Source: Nitrosococcus watsonii C-113
GTDB lineage: Bacteria > Pseudomonadota > Gammaproteobacteria > Nitrosococcales > Nitrosococcaceae
NCBI RefSeq assembly: GCF_000143085.1
Contig: NC_014315.1
Span: 867,001 to 931,000, forward strand
Reading direction: 5' to 3'
DNA length: 64,000 bases
In this document: piece after piece, positions 37,396 to 46,695 of the stretch
How the letters are laid out: every line of letters starts with the position of its first letter
Numbering within the stretch: the first letter of the stretch is position 1
The notes under the pieces: generated by a model
What the model saw: the letters and a program-made list of their open reading frames with translations, nothing else
Databases searched by the model: none
What the model was told of the DNA's origin: nothing
Translations under genes and position numbers: made by a program

Positions 37396-38490
37396 ATGCC
37401 TATCAATAGAGAGCCGCTTTTCTCCCATATCACGGTAATTCTAGGCGATCCGCGCCTACCGGATGAGTCTAAAATCGATAATTGCTTTAGTATCGAAGAC
37501 TTAGAAGCTATCGACAGGGCTAAGGAGGCCCTGGGAGAGCTGAGTGATTACCAGTTCACTTACTTAGATAACCATTCGGCGTTGCTGCCCCAGCTTATCG
37601 CTAATCCCCCGAATTTTGTCCTCAATTTTTGCGATACTGGCTATAAAAACCAAGCTCAGCAAGAACTCCATATCCCGGCGCTGCTGGAAATGCTGGGAAT
37701 CCCCTATAGCGGCGCGGGACCTACTTGTCTTGGACTATGCTATGACAAATCCCTGGTGCGGTCAGTGGCGAAAACCCATGGTGTTCCCGTGCCTGCCGAA
37801 ACCTTTGTCCACGGCAATGACCTTAATGGAGCGATACTTAAAGATTTCCCTGCCTTAATTAAACCTAACCGAGGAGATGGCAGTGTGGGAATCACGGAAA
37901 ATTCCCTGGTGTATGATGAACCGCAAGCCCACGCTTATATCAATAAGCTGGCTATGGAATTTCCCAGCTGCGATCTGCTCATCCAAGAATTTTTGCCTGG
38001 CGATGAATATAGCGTGGGCTTACTTGGTAATCCATCTTCTGGCTTTAAGATATTGCCTATTTTGAAAGTGGACTATAGCAGGCTAGCGGCGCACCGCTTG
38101 CCCCCCATCCTCGCCTATGCCTCCAAGGTTGATCCTGCCTCGCCTTATTGGACGGATATCAAATACGGTAAAGCCGCTATAGACGAGGGCCTGCGCCAGC
38201 GCCTGGTAGGTTATTGCAGGCTGCTGTTCGAGCGGTTGGGCTGCCGGGATTATGCCCGGTTCGATTTTCGCGCCGATGCCCAGGGCGAAGTTAAACTGCT
38301 GGAAGTAAATCCTAATCCTGCCTGGTGTTGGGATGGCAAGTTAAACTTGATGGTGGGATTTGCTGGGTACCGTTATGGAGAGTTATTAGAGTGGATTCTC
38401 CAAGCGGCTCAGGCTCGATACACTAAGAAGCAAGGTATATTTTCAGGGGAGCCAGCCTCCTTAAAGATTGGACACGCAGCTGACAGATAG
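37396..38490 (+). CDS. D-Ala-D-Ala ligase-like ATP-grasp enzyme
   Basis: ATP-grasp ligase of 364 residues resembling D-alanine-D-alanine ligases. The ATP-binding lysine segment is FPALIKPNRGDGSVGITENS and the adenine-hinge strand is LLIQEFLPGDEYSVGLLG. The metal site is YARFDFRADAQG with KLLEVNPNPAWCWDG. The N-terminal domain has LNFCDTGYKNQAQQELHIPA where true Ddl proteins have their Glu-containing loop, so the acceptor is probably not D-alanine. No peptidoglycan gene is near. It converges on a CocE/NonD hydrolase gene, beyond which a second ATP-grasp gene lies, suggesting a shared amide-forming pathway. Confidence is high for the fold, low for the substrate. Confidence 0.85.
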   Translation: MPINREPLFSHITVILGDPRLPDESKIDNCFSIEDLEAIDRAKEALGELSDYQFTYLDNHSALLPQLIANPPNFVLNFCDTGYKNQAQQELHIPALLEMLGIPYSGAGPTCLGLCYDKSLVRSVAKTHGVPVPAETFVHGNDLNGAILKDFPALIKPNRGDGSVGITENSLVYDEPQAHAYINKLAMEFPSCDLLIQEFLPGDEYSVGLLGNPSSGFKILPILKVDYSRLAAHRLPPILAYASKVDPASPYWTDIKYGKAAIDEGLRQRLVGYCRLLFERLGCRDYARFDFRADAQGEVKLLEVNPNPAWCWDGKLNLMVGFAGYRYGELLEWILQAAQARYTKKQGIFSGEPASLKIGHAADR

Positions 38491-38521
38491 CGAGCCGCTC
38501 GCGGGGATAGAGTAAGTGAGG

Positions 38522-40555
38522 TTAGACTAAATCACGGGGGATCGTCTCCTCCCAGCTGCGGGAGAAAACCAAAGTCTCGCCTTCGTAAGCCTCCAGGTCC
38601 GCATGAAGATGAAAGCCGTTTCGGCTTGAGGACAGGCGTGTTCGAGCCTTAATCCGGATTTCCCAATCACCCCGGCGGAGTAAGGCGTTTTGCTCGTTTT
38701 CGGCATGGGCTGACAGGGGATTGGTTTCGTCGATGCGAAAACGTTTTAAAATCGTGTGGCCAAGGTCTAAGTCGATGGCGTGGAGATGGGCGACCGCCGC
38801 GCCATCGAAGTCGCCGCCATCGCTGAAAATAGTATATAAGGTTTCGTTGGTGGAAAGATTGCGTTCGATAGTGCGTTGAAATTTTGCCGGCCGCAAGGTG
38901 AGGTGCGTGGGCGCGGGCGCGCTTTCTGGTTGCTCAAAAGGATGGAGCGATTGGTCTTGGGGATCGGAGGGACGCGTGGGTAAATCCAGATGGCTATTGC
39001 CCGTGAATAGGGACAGGCAAACGGGCTCTGGAGAAGGCCATGCCACCGGCCAGTAACTGGTGGAGATTGCTAGCCGAAGCGTATGGCCTGGAGGGAAGGC
39101 ATGGGCGATGTCATTGAGCTGCACCCGCACGGTGTAGCGCCGGCCTGGTTCCAAAGGTTGGGGAGATTCATGGCTGTCGCGGTGGGCGAGATTCAGCAAA
39201 CCGTAGGTCACGCGGGTGGAGGCGCCATTGGGAGCGATGTCATTCAAACGCACGGCGATGAGCGCGCAAGGCCGATCCAGGGCAAGCTCCAGGGTGACGA
39301 CGGGAGCCCCCAGAATTTCCAGGCGCTGATCCAGTGGAACAGAATCGAAGGTCAGGGATTTACCGTCGTCTTCCCGTTGGTCAGTAGGCATTTCCCCATC
39401 CGCGCCAAAGCCGCACCAGCCGCCAGCCGCCAGGCCCGTTGTTTGCGGGGACTGGAACGTCAGTTTGGTTTCGGCGGTGGCCGCCTGCTCCAGGCGGTTG
39501 GGGTTTAGTATCAGCCTTAAGGGTGTAATCCGTGGAGAAGGCCAGCACCGTTCCGCCACCCAACGGCCGGGGCGTTCTTGGTAAAACGGCTGCGGCGGCA
39601 TGCTTTCCTGCATCCATGCCCGATACATGGGTTCTGCCATGATTCCTCGATCAATTCCCTTGAGCCAGTGATCCCACCAGCGTAGCGCTTCCTGTAAGAA
39701 GCCAATGGCAGGCCCAGGCGCGCTCTCATGGGGAAAACTATGGGTCCAGGGTCCGATTAATCCCTTGCGCGGCACAGACAACCCTTCCAGAAGCCGGGGA
39801 ATGGCATTGGAGTAGGCGTCGGCCCAGCCGCCAATGGCGTATACGGGGCAGCGGATGCGGCTATAGTCTTCGCACACTGAGCCATGCTGCCAGTAGCTAT
39901 CGCGCCGTGGATGGCGCAGCCACACCTCGGGAAAGAGAACGGCATGGTGTAGCCGCTCCATCCACATTTCCCGCCAGCGCTCGCCCACTAGCTCCGGATC
40001 TGGGGGATAAGCATTAAAAGTTAATAATACCGAGCCCCAGGTCAGGTTTTCGTTGAGCAAGCAACCGCCCATGTAGTGGGCATCATCGGCATAGCGATCA
40101 TCGGTGGAGCAAAGCGTGATGATCGCCTTAAGGGCCGGGGGCTGCATAGCCGCTACCTGGAGGGAGTTGAACCCCCCCCAGGAGATGCCCATCATCCCGA
40201 TGGGGCCAGAGCACCACGGCTGAGAGGCGATCCAGCGGATAACCTCCATGGCGTCATCTTGTTCTTGCTGGAGGTATTCGTCCAGGAGCAGGCCATCGGA
40301 GTCCCCGGAGCCGCGAACATCTACCCGTACCGCGGCGTAACCGTGGCCAGCAAAGTAGCGGTGCATGGGTTCATCGCGGGGGCGGGTGAAATCTCGCTTG
40401 CGATAGGGGATATACTCAAAAATAGCCGGCACGGGGGATTGAACGGCATCCTCGGGCAGCCAGATTCGGGCCGCCAAGCGGCAGCCATCGGACATGGGAA
40501 TCCAGCAGTTTTCGATCTCGCGCACCCGGTGGGGGAATGAGCTGATGACTTTCAT
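38522..40555 (-). CDS. CocE/NonD family serine hydrolase
   Basis: Large alpha/beta hydrolase of the X-prolyl dipeptidyl-peptidase/cocaine esterase family; 677 residues. The nucleophile elbow is IGMMGISWGGFNSLQ (Ser125) after VRVDVRGSGDSDG. The catalytic His is in LIGPWTHSFPHES. The second half holds the jelly-roll C-terminal domain (LRLILNPN and RYTVRVQLNDIAHAFPPGH) seen in this family. No signal peptide is visible, so it is probably cytoplasmic. The ATG overlaps the stop of the upstream ATP-grasp gene (ATGA), so the two are translationally coupled. It may hydrolyse an amide or ester made by the ligases; the actual substrate is unknown. Confidence 0.9.
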   Translation of the reverse strand: MKVISSFPHRVREIENCWIPMSDGCRLAARIWLPEDAVQSPVPAIFEYIPYRKRDFTRPRDEPMHRYFAGHGYAAVRVDVRGSGDSDGLLLDEYLQQEQDDAMEVIRWIASQPWCSGPIGMMGISWGGFNSLQVAAMQPPALKAIITLCSTDDRYADDAHYMGGCLLNENLTWGSVLLTFNAYPPDPELVGERWREMWMERLHHAVLFPEVWLRHPRRDSYWQHGSVCEDYSRIRCPVYAIGGWADAYSNAIPRLLEGLSVPRKGLIGPWTHSFPHESAPGPAIGFLQEALRWWDHWLKGIDRGIMAEPMYRAWMQESMPPQPFYQERPGRWVAERCWPSPRITPLRLILNPNRLEQAATAETKLTFQSPQTTGLAAGGWCGFGADGEMPTDQREDDGKSLTFDSVPLDQRLEILGAPVVTLELALDRPCALIAVRLNDIAPNGASTRVTYGLLNLAHRDSHESPQPLEPGRRYTVRVQLNDIAHAFPPGHTLRLAISTSYWPVAWPSPEPVCLSLFTGNSHLDLPTRPSDPQDQSLHPFEQPESAPAPTHLTLRPAKFQRTIERNLSTNETLYTIFSDGGDFDGAAVAHLHAIDLDLGHTILKRFRIDETNPLSAHAENEQNALLRRGDWEIRIKARTRLSSSRNGFHLHADLEAYEGETLVFSRSWEETIPRDLV

Positions 40556-41496
40556 AATTGTTCGACGTTTATCTTATCGGCGCGGATTTCCTGGGTTGAC
40601 CAGAAGGCTAACGCTAACCGCTCCCGGGCGGCAAGGCCGGCTTCCAAGTCCCAGCAGTTGACTATTGCCAAGCGAAAGCCGCCGGGGGGCATGGCGTGGG
40701 TTTCGGGCGCTTTGTCCGGGAGGAAAGTCATCTGCATGCTGGAAATCCCAGGCTGGGCCAGGATTTCATCCATGGTTTCGCGCTTAAGATCCGGATAGAG
40801 CAAGCCATGGGCGCCAAACAAAACCACGCTATAGCCGGTACGGCGTTGATCGTCCCGGTAGCGCCAGCGACGGTGGGCATAGAGTTCAACAATGGCGTCC
40901 AGCCAGCCGGGGCCATACAGATCAGGCCATTGGTCGGCGAAGCGCAGGTGCGCCTCGATGATCTTGCCGCCGATGGTTTCCAGGTTGACGGCTCCCGTAT
41001 AGTCTTTTAAGTGCTGGCGCAGCCAATTGCCGCAATAATCCTCAATGGCCGGACGGGGCTCGGCAAGAATAGACCAATAATCAAAGAGGCCGCCTTCAAG
41101 CGCTTTGCCAATGGTATGGCGCCACCATTGAGGCTCCCCGTTGACTACCGTCACGTCGGTGCTGACATGCTCCCCCTCCAAGAGGGGCATCCACATGTGT
41201 CCTGGCGCCTGTTCGCGCTCGTATTGTTCGGCGGACTCGATGATTTTGCTGCCGCTTCCCATGCCACGGAGGTTGTAGATGGGCTTGCTAAATACCGGAA
41301 AGTTGGGCGGCAGGATGTCGTGGGGCGCGTAGTCCAAGCCCTGGTTTTCGCAAATTAGCATCTTGTTATAAATCCAGCGGTATTGGGGATAAAGCCGCCA
41401 TGCTAATTCATCGTCCGTGGGAATGAGCACGTCTTTGGGGCAGGCGATATTCTCGAAATATTGAACGCGCCAGGGGTCTTTTTCTATGATTGGCAT
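40552..41496 (-). CDS. ATP-grasp-like protein, unknown substrate
   Basis: A 314-residue protein that fits a compact ATP-grasp fold. NFPVFSKPIYNLRGMGSGSK matches the lysine and glycine-rich nucleotide loop, MPLLEGEHVSTDVTVVNGEP the hinge and next strand, and GAVNLETIGGKIIEAHLRFA the metal-binding Glu/Asn-type end. There is no signal peptide. The frame shares the sequence ATGA with the CocE/NonD gene, so the two are made together. A second ATP-grasp enzyme converges on this pair. I do not recognise a named family; a carboxylate-amine ligase role is inference. Confidence 0.75.
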   Translation of the reverse strand: MPIIEKDPWRVQYFENIACPKDVLIPTDDELAWRLYPQYRWIYNKMLICENQGLDYAPHDILPPNFPVFSKPIYNLRGMGSGSKIIESAEQYEREQAPGHMWMPLLEGEHVSTDVTVVNGEPQWWRHTIGKALEGGLFDYWSILAEPRPAIEDYCGNWLRQHLKDYTGAVNLETIGGKIIEAHLRFADQWPDLYGPGWLDAIVELYAHRRWRYRDDQRRTGYSVVLFGAHGLLYPDLKRETMDEILAQPGISSMQMTFLPDKAPETHAMPPGGFRLAIVNCWDLEAGLAARERLALAFWSTQEIRADKINVEQL

Positions 41497-41677
41497 ATTT
41501 CAATCCTATTTTTGACTCTCACTCAATAGCCATGATTTATAAGTTTTTGATCAAGCTAGCCAAGCTGAAGCATAGGCGCTAAAGTTTAAGAAGAGAACTT
41601 TTACTTTCCTCTCCCTTCAGAGAAAAGAATGGACCAGGCGCTTTGGAATTAAACATGGATGTTGAATGATCCTCCAA

Positions 41678-41934
41678 CGAGCGTGCGAAACGAAGCGGCG
41701 CATCGAGCGCGAGGTTGCTTGCGTTTTGCCATGAATGGGCGCTATGATTTTTCCGTTACCACAAGCGCAACTTACCCGGTAGGAGGGGAAGTAATGCGCG
41801 TGGAGGGTGATACCCTACGCTTAGTCTTGCGTGTTAAGTCGTGACCAGCTAAGGGCACCCTGTGAAGCGCGAATTGGCCAGAGGGATAAGATTTTGAATG
41901 GACAAAACTGACATCAGCCATGACGAAACTCCAA
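41678..41934 (-). repeat. Dispersed repeat, copy 2
   Basis: About 257 bases that match 54303-54586 in the opposite orientation, with the same order of blocks: a GGAGTTTCGTCATGGCTGAT end, CGCGCTTCACAG, CACCCTCCACGCGCAT, ACTTCCCCTCCTACC and CGATGCGCCGCTTCGTTTCG. Relative to the other copy it lacks about 30 bases in the middle. No terminal inverted repeats or target duplication are obvious. The short frame at 41659-41844 on the plus strand lies inside it and is probably not a gene. Confidence 0.8.
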
Positions 41935-41954
41935 ATATTTGATAATAGATAAAA

Positions 41955-43121
41955 CTAGGCTGCCCGCAAGGCATCGACAATATTCATCCGCGCGGCGCGA
42001 ATAGCGGGCAGGAACCCCCCCACCAGGCCCATGAGGAGTGAAAACAACAGGGCCTGCCAGGCAATCGTGGGGGTCAGGGTGAACGTAAAAGCCAGTTCGG
42101 AAAAAGTTTGCCAATTCATGGTGGAAACAGTCAACAATTGCATAAAGGAAGCGATGGCAAGACCGACAATGCCGCCCAGAAGGCTAAGGGCGAGGGCTTC
42201 CCAAAGAAAAGCTTGCAGGATACTGCTTCGGGGGAAGCCGATGGCCCGCAGGGTGCCAATCTCGGCAGTGCGGTTCGCCACTGAGGCATACATGGTAATC
42301 ATGGCGCCAATCATCGCCCCGATGGAAAAAATCGCGCTCAAGCTCAGTCCCAGGATTTTGAGAAACCGGGACATCATTTCTGATTGCTCGGCGTAGAAAC
42401 GGCTTTCCCGCTTGGCCTCCACGGTGAGCCGCTGATCATTTTCTATCTGCTTTTTGGCTTGCGCAAAGGTGGCGGTAGCGGCAAGCTTGAAGATGATGGA
42501 AGAATAATCATTACGCCTGAAAGCCTGCATAAGCTGCTCCACATCGCCCCAGACTTCCGAGCTAAAGCCGGTTTTGCCGGCATCGAAAATACCGGTGATA
42601 GTCCATTCACCCAACCCAAGACGAAGCTTTTTCCCGATGCTGGCGTTAGCGAAGTTTTGCGCGATCTTATTGCCGACAATGATTTCCCTAGCCCCAGGGT
42701 GGAACATTCTCCCTTGGGTTAACCGCACTTGGGGGCGAAGCGTTAAGCCGGTAGCGGAGATACCCCGGACCGTCACGTTGGAAGGTTTGCCTTGATCTTT
42801 TTTGGGGAGCACCATCAGCACCACCAATTCCTTGGAGAGCAGGGGTATTCCCGCCAGGCTATAGGCGGTATCCGGGAGACTGGCGATAATAGCTGCCTGT
42901 TCCCGGTCGATGATACTCTGTATCTCGGTTTCCGCCGAATGACGAATGACGATGACGTTATCCGGACTCCCGGTTGCTACCAGGGTTTGTTCTAACCCTT
43001 TGGACAGCATCAGCACCGTGGCGAAGACAAAAACCACCAGGGCCATGCCCAGGGCCGTCAGCAGCGTGGTGAGCTTGCGGGTCCAAAGATTGCGTAGGAT
43101 GTAGGAAGAGGGCAGGTGCAT
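41955..43121 (-). CDS. ABC transporter permease, FtsX/MacB-like
   Basis: Last gene of a four-gene exporter operon; 388 residues from ATG 43121, which lies one base from the stop of the preceding permease. The longer open frame to 43214 overlaps that gene and is not needed. An N-terminal helix (LTTLLTALGMALVVFVFATVL) is followed by a periplasmic core domain (for example GARE-type loop with KIAQNFANASIGKKLRLGLG) and three C-terminal FtsX-type helices (SLSAIFSIGAMIGAMITMYA, then EIGTLRAIGFPRSSI and the last pair). It would work as a heterodimer with the next permease. The substrate is unknown. Confidence 0.9.
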   Translation of the reverse strand: MHLPSSYILRNLWTRKLTTLLTALGMALVVFVFATVLMLSKGLEQTLVATGSPDNVIVIRHSAETEIQSIIDREQAAIIASLPDTAYSLAGIPLLSKELVVLMVLPKKDQGKPSNVTVRGISATGLTLRPQVRLTQGRMFHPGAREIIVGNKIAQNFANASIGKKLRLGLGEWTITGIFDAGKTGFSSEVWGDVEQLMQAFRRNDYSSIIFKLAATATFAQAKKQIENDQRLTVEAKRESRFYAEQSEMMSRFLKILGLSLSAIFSIGAMIGAMITMYASVANRTAEIGTLRAIGFPRSSILQAFLWEALALSLLGGIVGLAIASFMQLLTVSTMNWQTFSELAFTFTLTPTIAWQALLFSLLMGLVGGFLPAIRAARMNIVDALRAA

Positions 43122-43122
43122 A

Positions 43123-44283
43123 CTAACCGATTTGCCGAAAGCCTGCCGTGGCCGATATGGTGGCACCCCTCCAGGCGGGAATGGCGGCGGCGGCAAGACC
43201 CACCACGAGGGCAATGCCCATGGCCAGCCAGGCGGTTTCTGGGGTCACTCGGAAGACGGGAAAAAAAGTACCCATTTTGCTGGCGAAGCTATCCGCCGCG
43301 GGATAAAGCAGCAACAGCCCGAAGAGACCTCCCACTAGGGCAATCACCACCGATTCCCCGGTAATTAATAGGGCAATAAAACTGCCAGGAAATCCGAGTG
43401 CCTTGAGTGTGGCGTACTCCCGCTTGCGTTCCCGGGCGCTCATCGCCATGGTATTAGCCATGACCGCCAAAATAATGATGAGAATCACGAAGGAAACCAC
43501 CTCTATAATGGTCACAATCACTTCGGTCATGGCGACAAAACCAAGCTGAAAGGCTTTTTCGGTTTCCGTGAGGGTTTCCGCCAGGGAGTTGGCAAAAAGA
43601 CCATCAATAGCCTGAGAAATTTGGGCGGCCTGGCTGGCCTGTTCAATACCGACTACATAGGCGCCCACGTGATTAGCCCGCTCGGCGCCGGTTTGTTTTA
43701 GTCTTTCATTTAAATATTCCCAGTGAAAAAGGAAGAGGGTTTCATCAATTCTCTCGCTAGTTCCTTTGTAAATCCCCCGCAGAATAAAATTCCAGTCGCC
43801 GGGATAGATCGTCCCTCGGATGGGGATAATATCGCCGACTTTCCAGCCGTATTTTTGCGCCAGTTTTTTACCTGCGATAGCGCCTTGGCGATCGCGAAAA
43901 AAATCCCTTTCCTCTTGGGGCGAGAGGAGATATTCAGGATAAAGCTTAAGATAGCTGCGGGGTTCGATGGCGAATTGGGGAAAAAAATTCTTTTCGCTGA
44001 TATAAACGCCCCCAAACCAACTGGAGTAGCTGGTAGCAGCCACTCCCTTGATTTGCTGAATCTTGTTTTGGTAGCTCAGGGGTAAGGGGAAAACCAGAGA
44101 GATAGCGTTGCGGGTAATCAGGCGGGTGGCCGAAGCTGCGTCCGCGCCCGCGTACCAAGCCTCGACCGCTGTGCGCAGCAAGCCAAAGGCCACCGTCGCA
44201 ACGATAATCCCCACCATGGTCAGGACGGTGCGGAGTTTTTGGCGGAATGCGTTTCTGATGATTAAAAGTAATAAGTAGCGCAT
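43123..44283 (-). CDS. ABC transporter permease, FtsX/MacB-like
   Basis: A 386-residue permease partnered with the one downstream. The N-terminal helix (LRTVLTMVGIIVATVAFGLL) leads into a periplasmic domain and three FtsX-type helices (VVSFVILIIILAVMANTMAM, the coupling helix region RKREYATLKALGFPGSFI, and two more). The order fusion protein, ATPase, permease, permease is typical of type VII (MacAB-like) systems that act on periplasmic or membrane substrates. No outer-membrane TolC partner is in the window. Confidence 0.9.
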   Translation of the reverse strand: MRYLLLLIIRNAFRQKLRTVLTMVGIIVATVAFGLLRTAVEAWYAGADAASATRLITRNAISLVFPLPLSYQNKIQQIKGVAATSYSSWFGGVYISEKNFFPQFAIEPRSYLKLYPEYLLSPQEERDFFRDRQGAIAGKKLAQKYGWKVGDIIPIRGTIYPGDWNFILRGIYKGTSERIDETLFLFHWEYLNERLKQTGAERANHVGAYVVGIEQASQAAQISQAIDGLFANSLAETLTETEKAFQLGFVAMTEVIVTIIEVVSFVILIIILAVMANTMAMSARERKREYATLKALGFPGSFIALLITGESVVIALVGGLFGLLLLYPAADSFASKMGTFFPVFRVTPETAWLAMGIALVVGLAAAAIPAWRGATISATAGFRQIG

Positions 44284-44312
44284 TTTTCCAGCGTGGTTTC
44301 CAAGACGGCAGA

Positions 44313-45005
44313 CTAGGAAGGGAAGAGGTTGTGATCGTCCAGCACCCCTTTGTCCAAGTGCCGGATGACATGGGCGCGCTTGGCGGCCAGTTCATCGTGG
44401 GTGACCATCACCACGGTTTTATGGAGCTCCCGATTGAGTTGTTGCAAGAGGTTTAAAATCTCCTGGGCCGACTCCCGATCTAGGTCCCCCGTGGGCTCGT
44501 CGGCGACGATCAGGGTGGGGTCAGTGACCACCGCCCGGGCAATGGCGACCCGTTGCTGCTGTCCACCGGAGAGTTGGGAGGGGTAATGGTCCATCCGATC
44601 GCGAAGGCCCACGATGGCGAGTACCAATTCCGCATGTTCCCGCCGCTCCTTGCGGGATAATGCAGTCAATAGTAGCGGCAGTTCCACGTTTTCAAAAGCG
44701 GTAAGGACCGGCATCAAATTATAGAACTGAAAAATAAAACCCACATGCTCGGCCCGCCATTGGGCAAGTGCCCCCTCGGACAGGGTGGTAATATCGATGC
44801 CATTGATCGTCAGGCTGCCGCCATCAGGCGTGTCGATACCCGCCACTAAATTCAGCAGGGTGCTTTTCCCCGAACCGGACGGCCCCATGAGGGCAATAAA
44901 TTCCCCTTCCGCAATTGTCAGGTTGATATTATCGAGGACCGGAACTCTCTGATTACCCCGCCAGTAGGATTTGCTGAGATGGCGGATTTCGACCATAGCG
45001 TTCAT
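44313..45005 (-). CDS. ABC transporter ATP-binding protein, MacB/LolD-like
   Basis: ATPase of 230 residues. ATG 45005 was chosen: it lies four bases after the fusion-protein stop and gives the usual start ([14 protein letters not shown] within three codons); the frame upstream overlaps that gene. Motifs are complete: Walker [22 protein letters not shown]-loop [20 protein letters not shown], signature [15 protein letters not shown], Walker [16 protein letters not shown] and the switch His in VVMVTHD. It drives the paired FtsX-type permeases. Confidence 0.94.
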   Translation of the reverse strand: MNAMVEIRHLSKSYWRGNQRVPVLDNINLTIAEGEFIALMGPSGSGKSTLLNLVAGIDTPDGGSLTINGIDITTLSEGALAQWRAEHVGFIFQFYNLMPVLTAFENVELPLLLTALSRKERREHAELVLAIVGLRDRMDHYPSQLSGGQQQRVAIARAVVTDPTLIVADEPTGDLDRESAQEILNLLQQLNRELHKTVVMVTHDELAAKRAHVIRHLDKGVLDDHNLFPS

Positions 45006-45009
45006 GGCT

Positions 45010-46239
45010 TTAGCTATCTCCCTTGGGCGCCACCTGGGCGCCTTCCGGCAGATCAGCCGATGGATTAAGAACGACCTTATCGCCCTGTTGGAGTCCCTGG
45101 GCGACAATCACCCGCTTCTTATCCAGTTGTTTTTCCAGCGTGACCGGAATTTTATGAGCAATCTCGTTGTCGTTAACGCGGAAAGCGTAGGCTTGTCCTT
45201 CCTCTCTGATAATGGCGGAGCTTGGTACCACGATATAGGGTTTTTGCTCTCGGGGGGATAAGGGCTTGGAGAGAAAGGCGACCCGAGCGCTCATATCCGG
45301 CAGAATACGATCATCCAGATCGACAAAGCTGACCTTGACCAAAATGGTGGCCTTGGTGCGGTCCACGGTCGGGACAATCATGTGAACCCGACCCCGGAAA
45401 CGTTCCCCTGGCAGGGCGTCAAGTTGGATTTCGCAGGGTTGATTAACTTTGACCTGCATTAAGTTGGATTCTGAGACGTCGGCTTCCACCTGCAGGGTGC
45501 GCATATCCGCCATGGAGGCTACGGCTCCTTTGGATTCGATGGTGGAGGAGAAGGGCGCCACCACATCCCCGAGATCGGCATATTTCTCCAGGATAACGCC
45601 ATCAAAAGGTGCGCGAATAAGAGTATATTCCACTGCTACCTTGGCTTCTTGATAGCGCGCCTGGGCCGCTAGAATATTCGCTTTGGCGCTTTGGACTGCA
45701 GCGCTGGCTTTATCATGACGAGCTACGGCGGTGTCGTAAGTCTCGCGGTTGATAAACTTTTTATCAACCAGGGCCTTGGCCCGTTTCAAGGCAAGCGTGG
45801 CATCCTTAAGCTCAGCCTGGGCCTCTAGGAGCCCAGCACGGGCCACGGCGACATTGGCTTGTGCCTGCTCCTTGCTTGCCAGAACATCCTGGTTTTCCAG
45901 ACGGGCAATAATATCGCCTTTTTTTACATGATTCCCTTCTTCTACTTCTAGGACTTCTAACCGGCCCGTGGCTTTGGAGGCAATATCAGCCTTAGTTTGG
46001 GGGACCACATAACCGGTGGCGTTGAAGAGGGTATATTCCTGGGCCGGATAGCTAAGCGATACGGTTCCTATGGCCACCTCGGTCCTTGAGTTAAAGACGC
46101 CAGGAAAAGCTAAATAAATGACTGCAATCCCGGCGAGTAAAGCGATAAAAAGAAGCCACCCTTTGTGGCGGACTTTAGTAGCTGGAGAAGATTTCTTTTG
46201 GGGGGTGCGATGAATTTTTAGTTTATCCAATGCTTCCAT
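45010..46239 (-). CDS. HlyD/MacA-like membrane fusion protein
   Basis: First gene of the exporter operon; 409 residues. A single N-terminal membrane helix (GWLLFIALLAGIAVIYLAF) anchors a periplasmic adaptor. The lipoyl halves are visible (ATGRLEVLEVEEGNHVKKGD and later IRAPFDGVILEKYADLGDVV), with a long helical hairpin between them (about residues 110-210, QANVAVARAGLLEAQAEL) and a beta-barrel plus membrane-proximal domain after it. It links the ABC permeases to the outer membrane. The charged cytoplasmic tail of about 30 residues is ordinary for this type. Confidence 0.92.
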   Translation of the reverse strand: MEALDKLKIHRTPQKKSSPATKVRHKGWLLFIALLAGIAVIYLAFPGVFNSRTEVAIGTVSLSYPAQEYTLFNATGYVVPQTKADIASKATGRLEVLEVEEGNHVKKGDIIARLENQDVLASKEQAQANVAVARAGLLEAQAELKDATLALKRAKALVDKKFINRETYDTAVARHDKASAAVQSAKANILAAQARYQEAKVAVEYTLIRAPFDGVILEKYADLGDVVAPFSSTIESKGAVASMADMRTLQVEADVSESNLMQVKVNQPCEIQLDALPGERFRGRVHMIVPTVDRTKATILVKVSFVDLDDRILPDMSARVAFLSKPLSPREQKPYIVVPSSAIIREEGQAYAFRVNDNEIAHKIPVTLEKQLDKKRVIVAQGLQQGDKVVLNPSADLPEGAQVAPKGDS

Positions 46240-46413
46240 GGGGCTGTGGGCGCTTCGCTTTAAACTAGAAAGAATGTTGTAATTTTTTTCGGATCGCGAT
46301 TATAAGCGCTAGCAGAAGCCGGCGAGTACCCACATTTACCAGCCAGGCAGGGCGCCGCCTGGATCAAGATACACGGCATAAGTGGCCCAGTTGCGAAATA
46401 AAGAAAAATAACG

Positions 46414-46443
46414 ATGTTCTCATCAAAGAGTTGATGAGAACAT
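46414..46443. repeat. 12-bp-arm inverted repeat
   Basis: ATGTTCTCATCA (46414-46425) and TGATGAGAACAT (46432-46443) form a perfect inverted repeat with a six-base centre. It lies in the 455-base gap between the divergent exporter operon and PEP-CTERM gene, which otherwise holds no gene. It lacks a T-tract, so an operator is more likely than a terminator. Confidence 0.55.
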
Positions 46444-46671
46444 ATGCGCTCTTGAAGGCTACCTTCTACAGGTATCTGGAAACCGAAGCAGCCTGGATTT
46501 TCTAAACTCAAGTTTTTTACAACAGTGCCCTAAAAGCTCCATCTTGGATAGTACCCGAAACAAAATAATCTACCAGGTTAATGTCAATTGCTTTTACAAA
46601 TACAGCCTTTTATAGAAGAAAAAACTTTTATCAAACTAATAAATTCCTGAAATTATAGCGATTAATTTTAC

Positions 46672-46685
46672 GGCACAATATTTGC
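46672..46685 (+). promoter_or_regulatory. Sigma-54 (RpoN) promoter
   Basis: GGCACAATATTTGC has the invariant GG and GC with exactly ten bases between them and the typical TTGC at -12. It lies upstream of a PEP-CTERM protein gene. In other bacteria, PEP-CTERM genes are known to be driven by RpoN with the PrsK/PrsR system, which supports this call. Transcription would begin near 46697. Confidence 0.75.
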
Positions 46686-46695
46686 ATATCAATTA

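Noticed and set aside
41659-41844. 61-codon plus-strand frame
   Set aside because: It lies in a dispersed repeat and is not preserved in the other copy.
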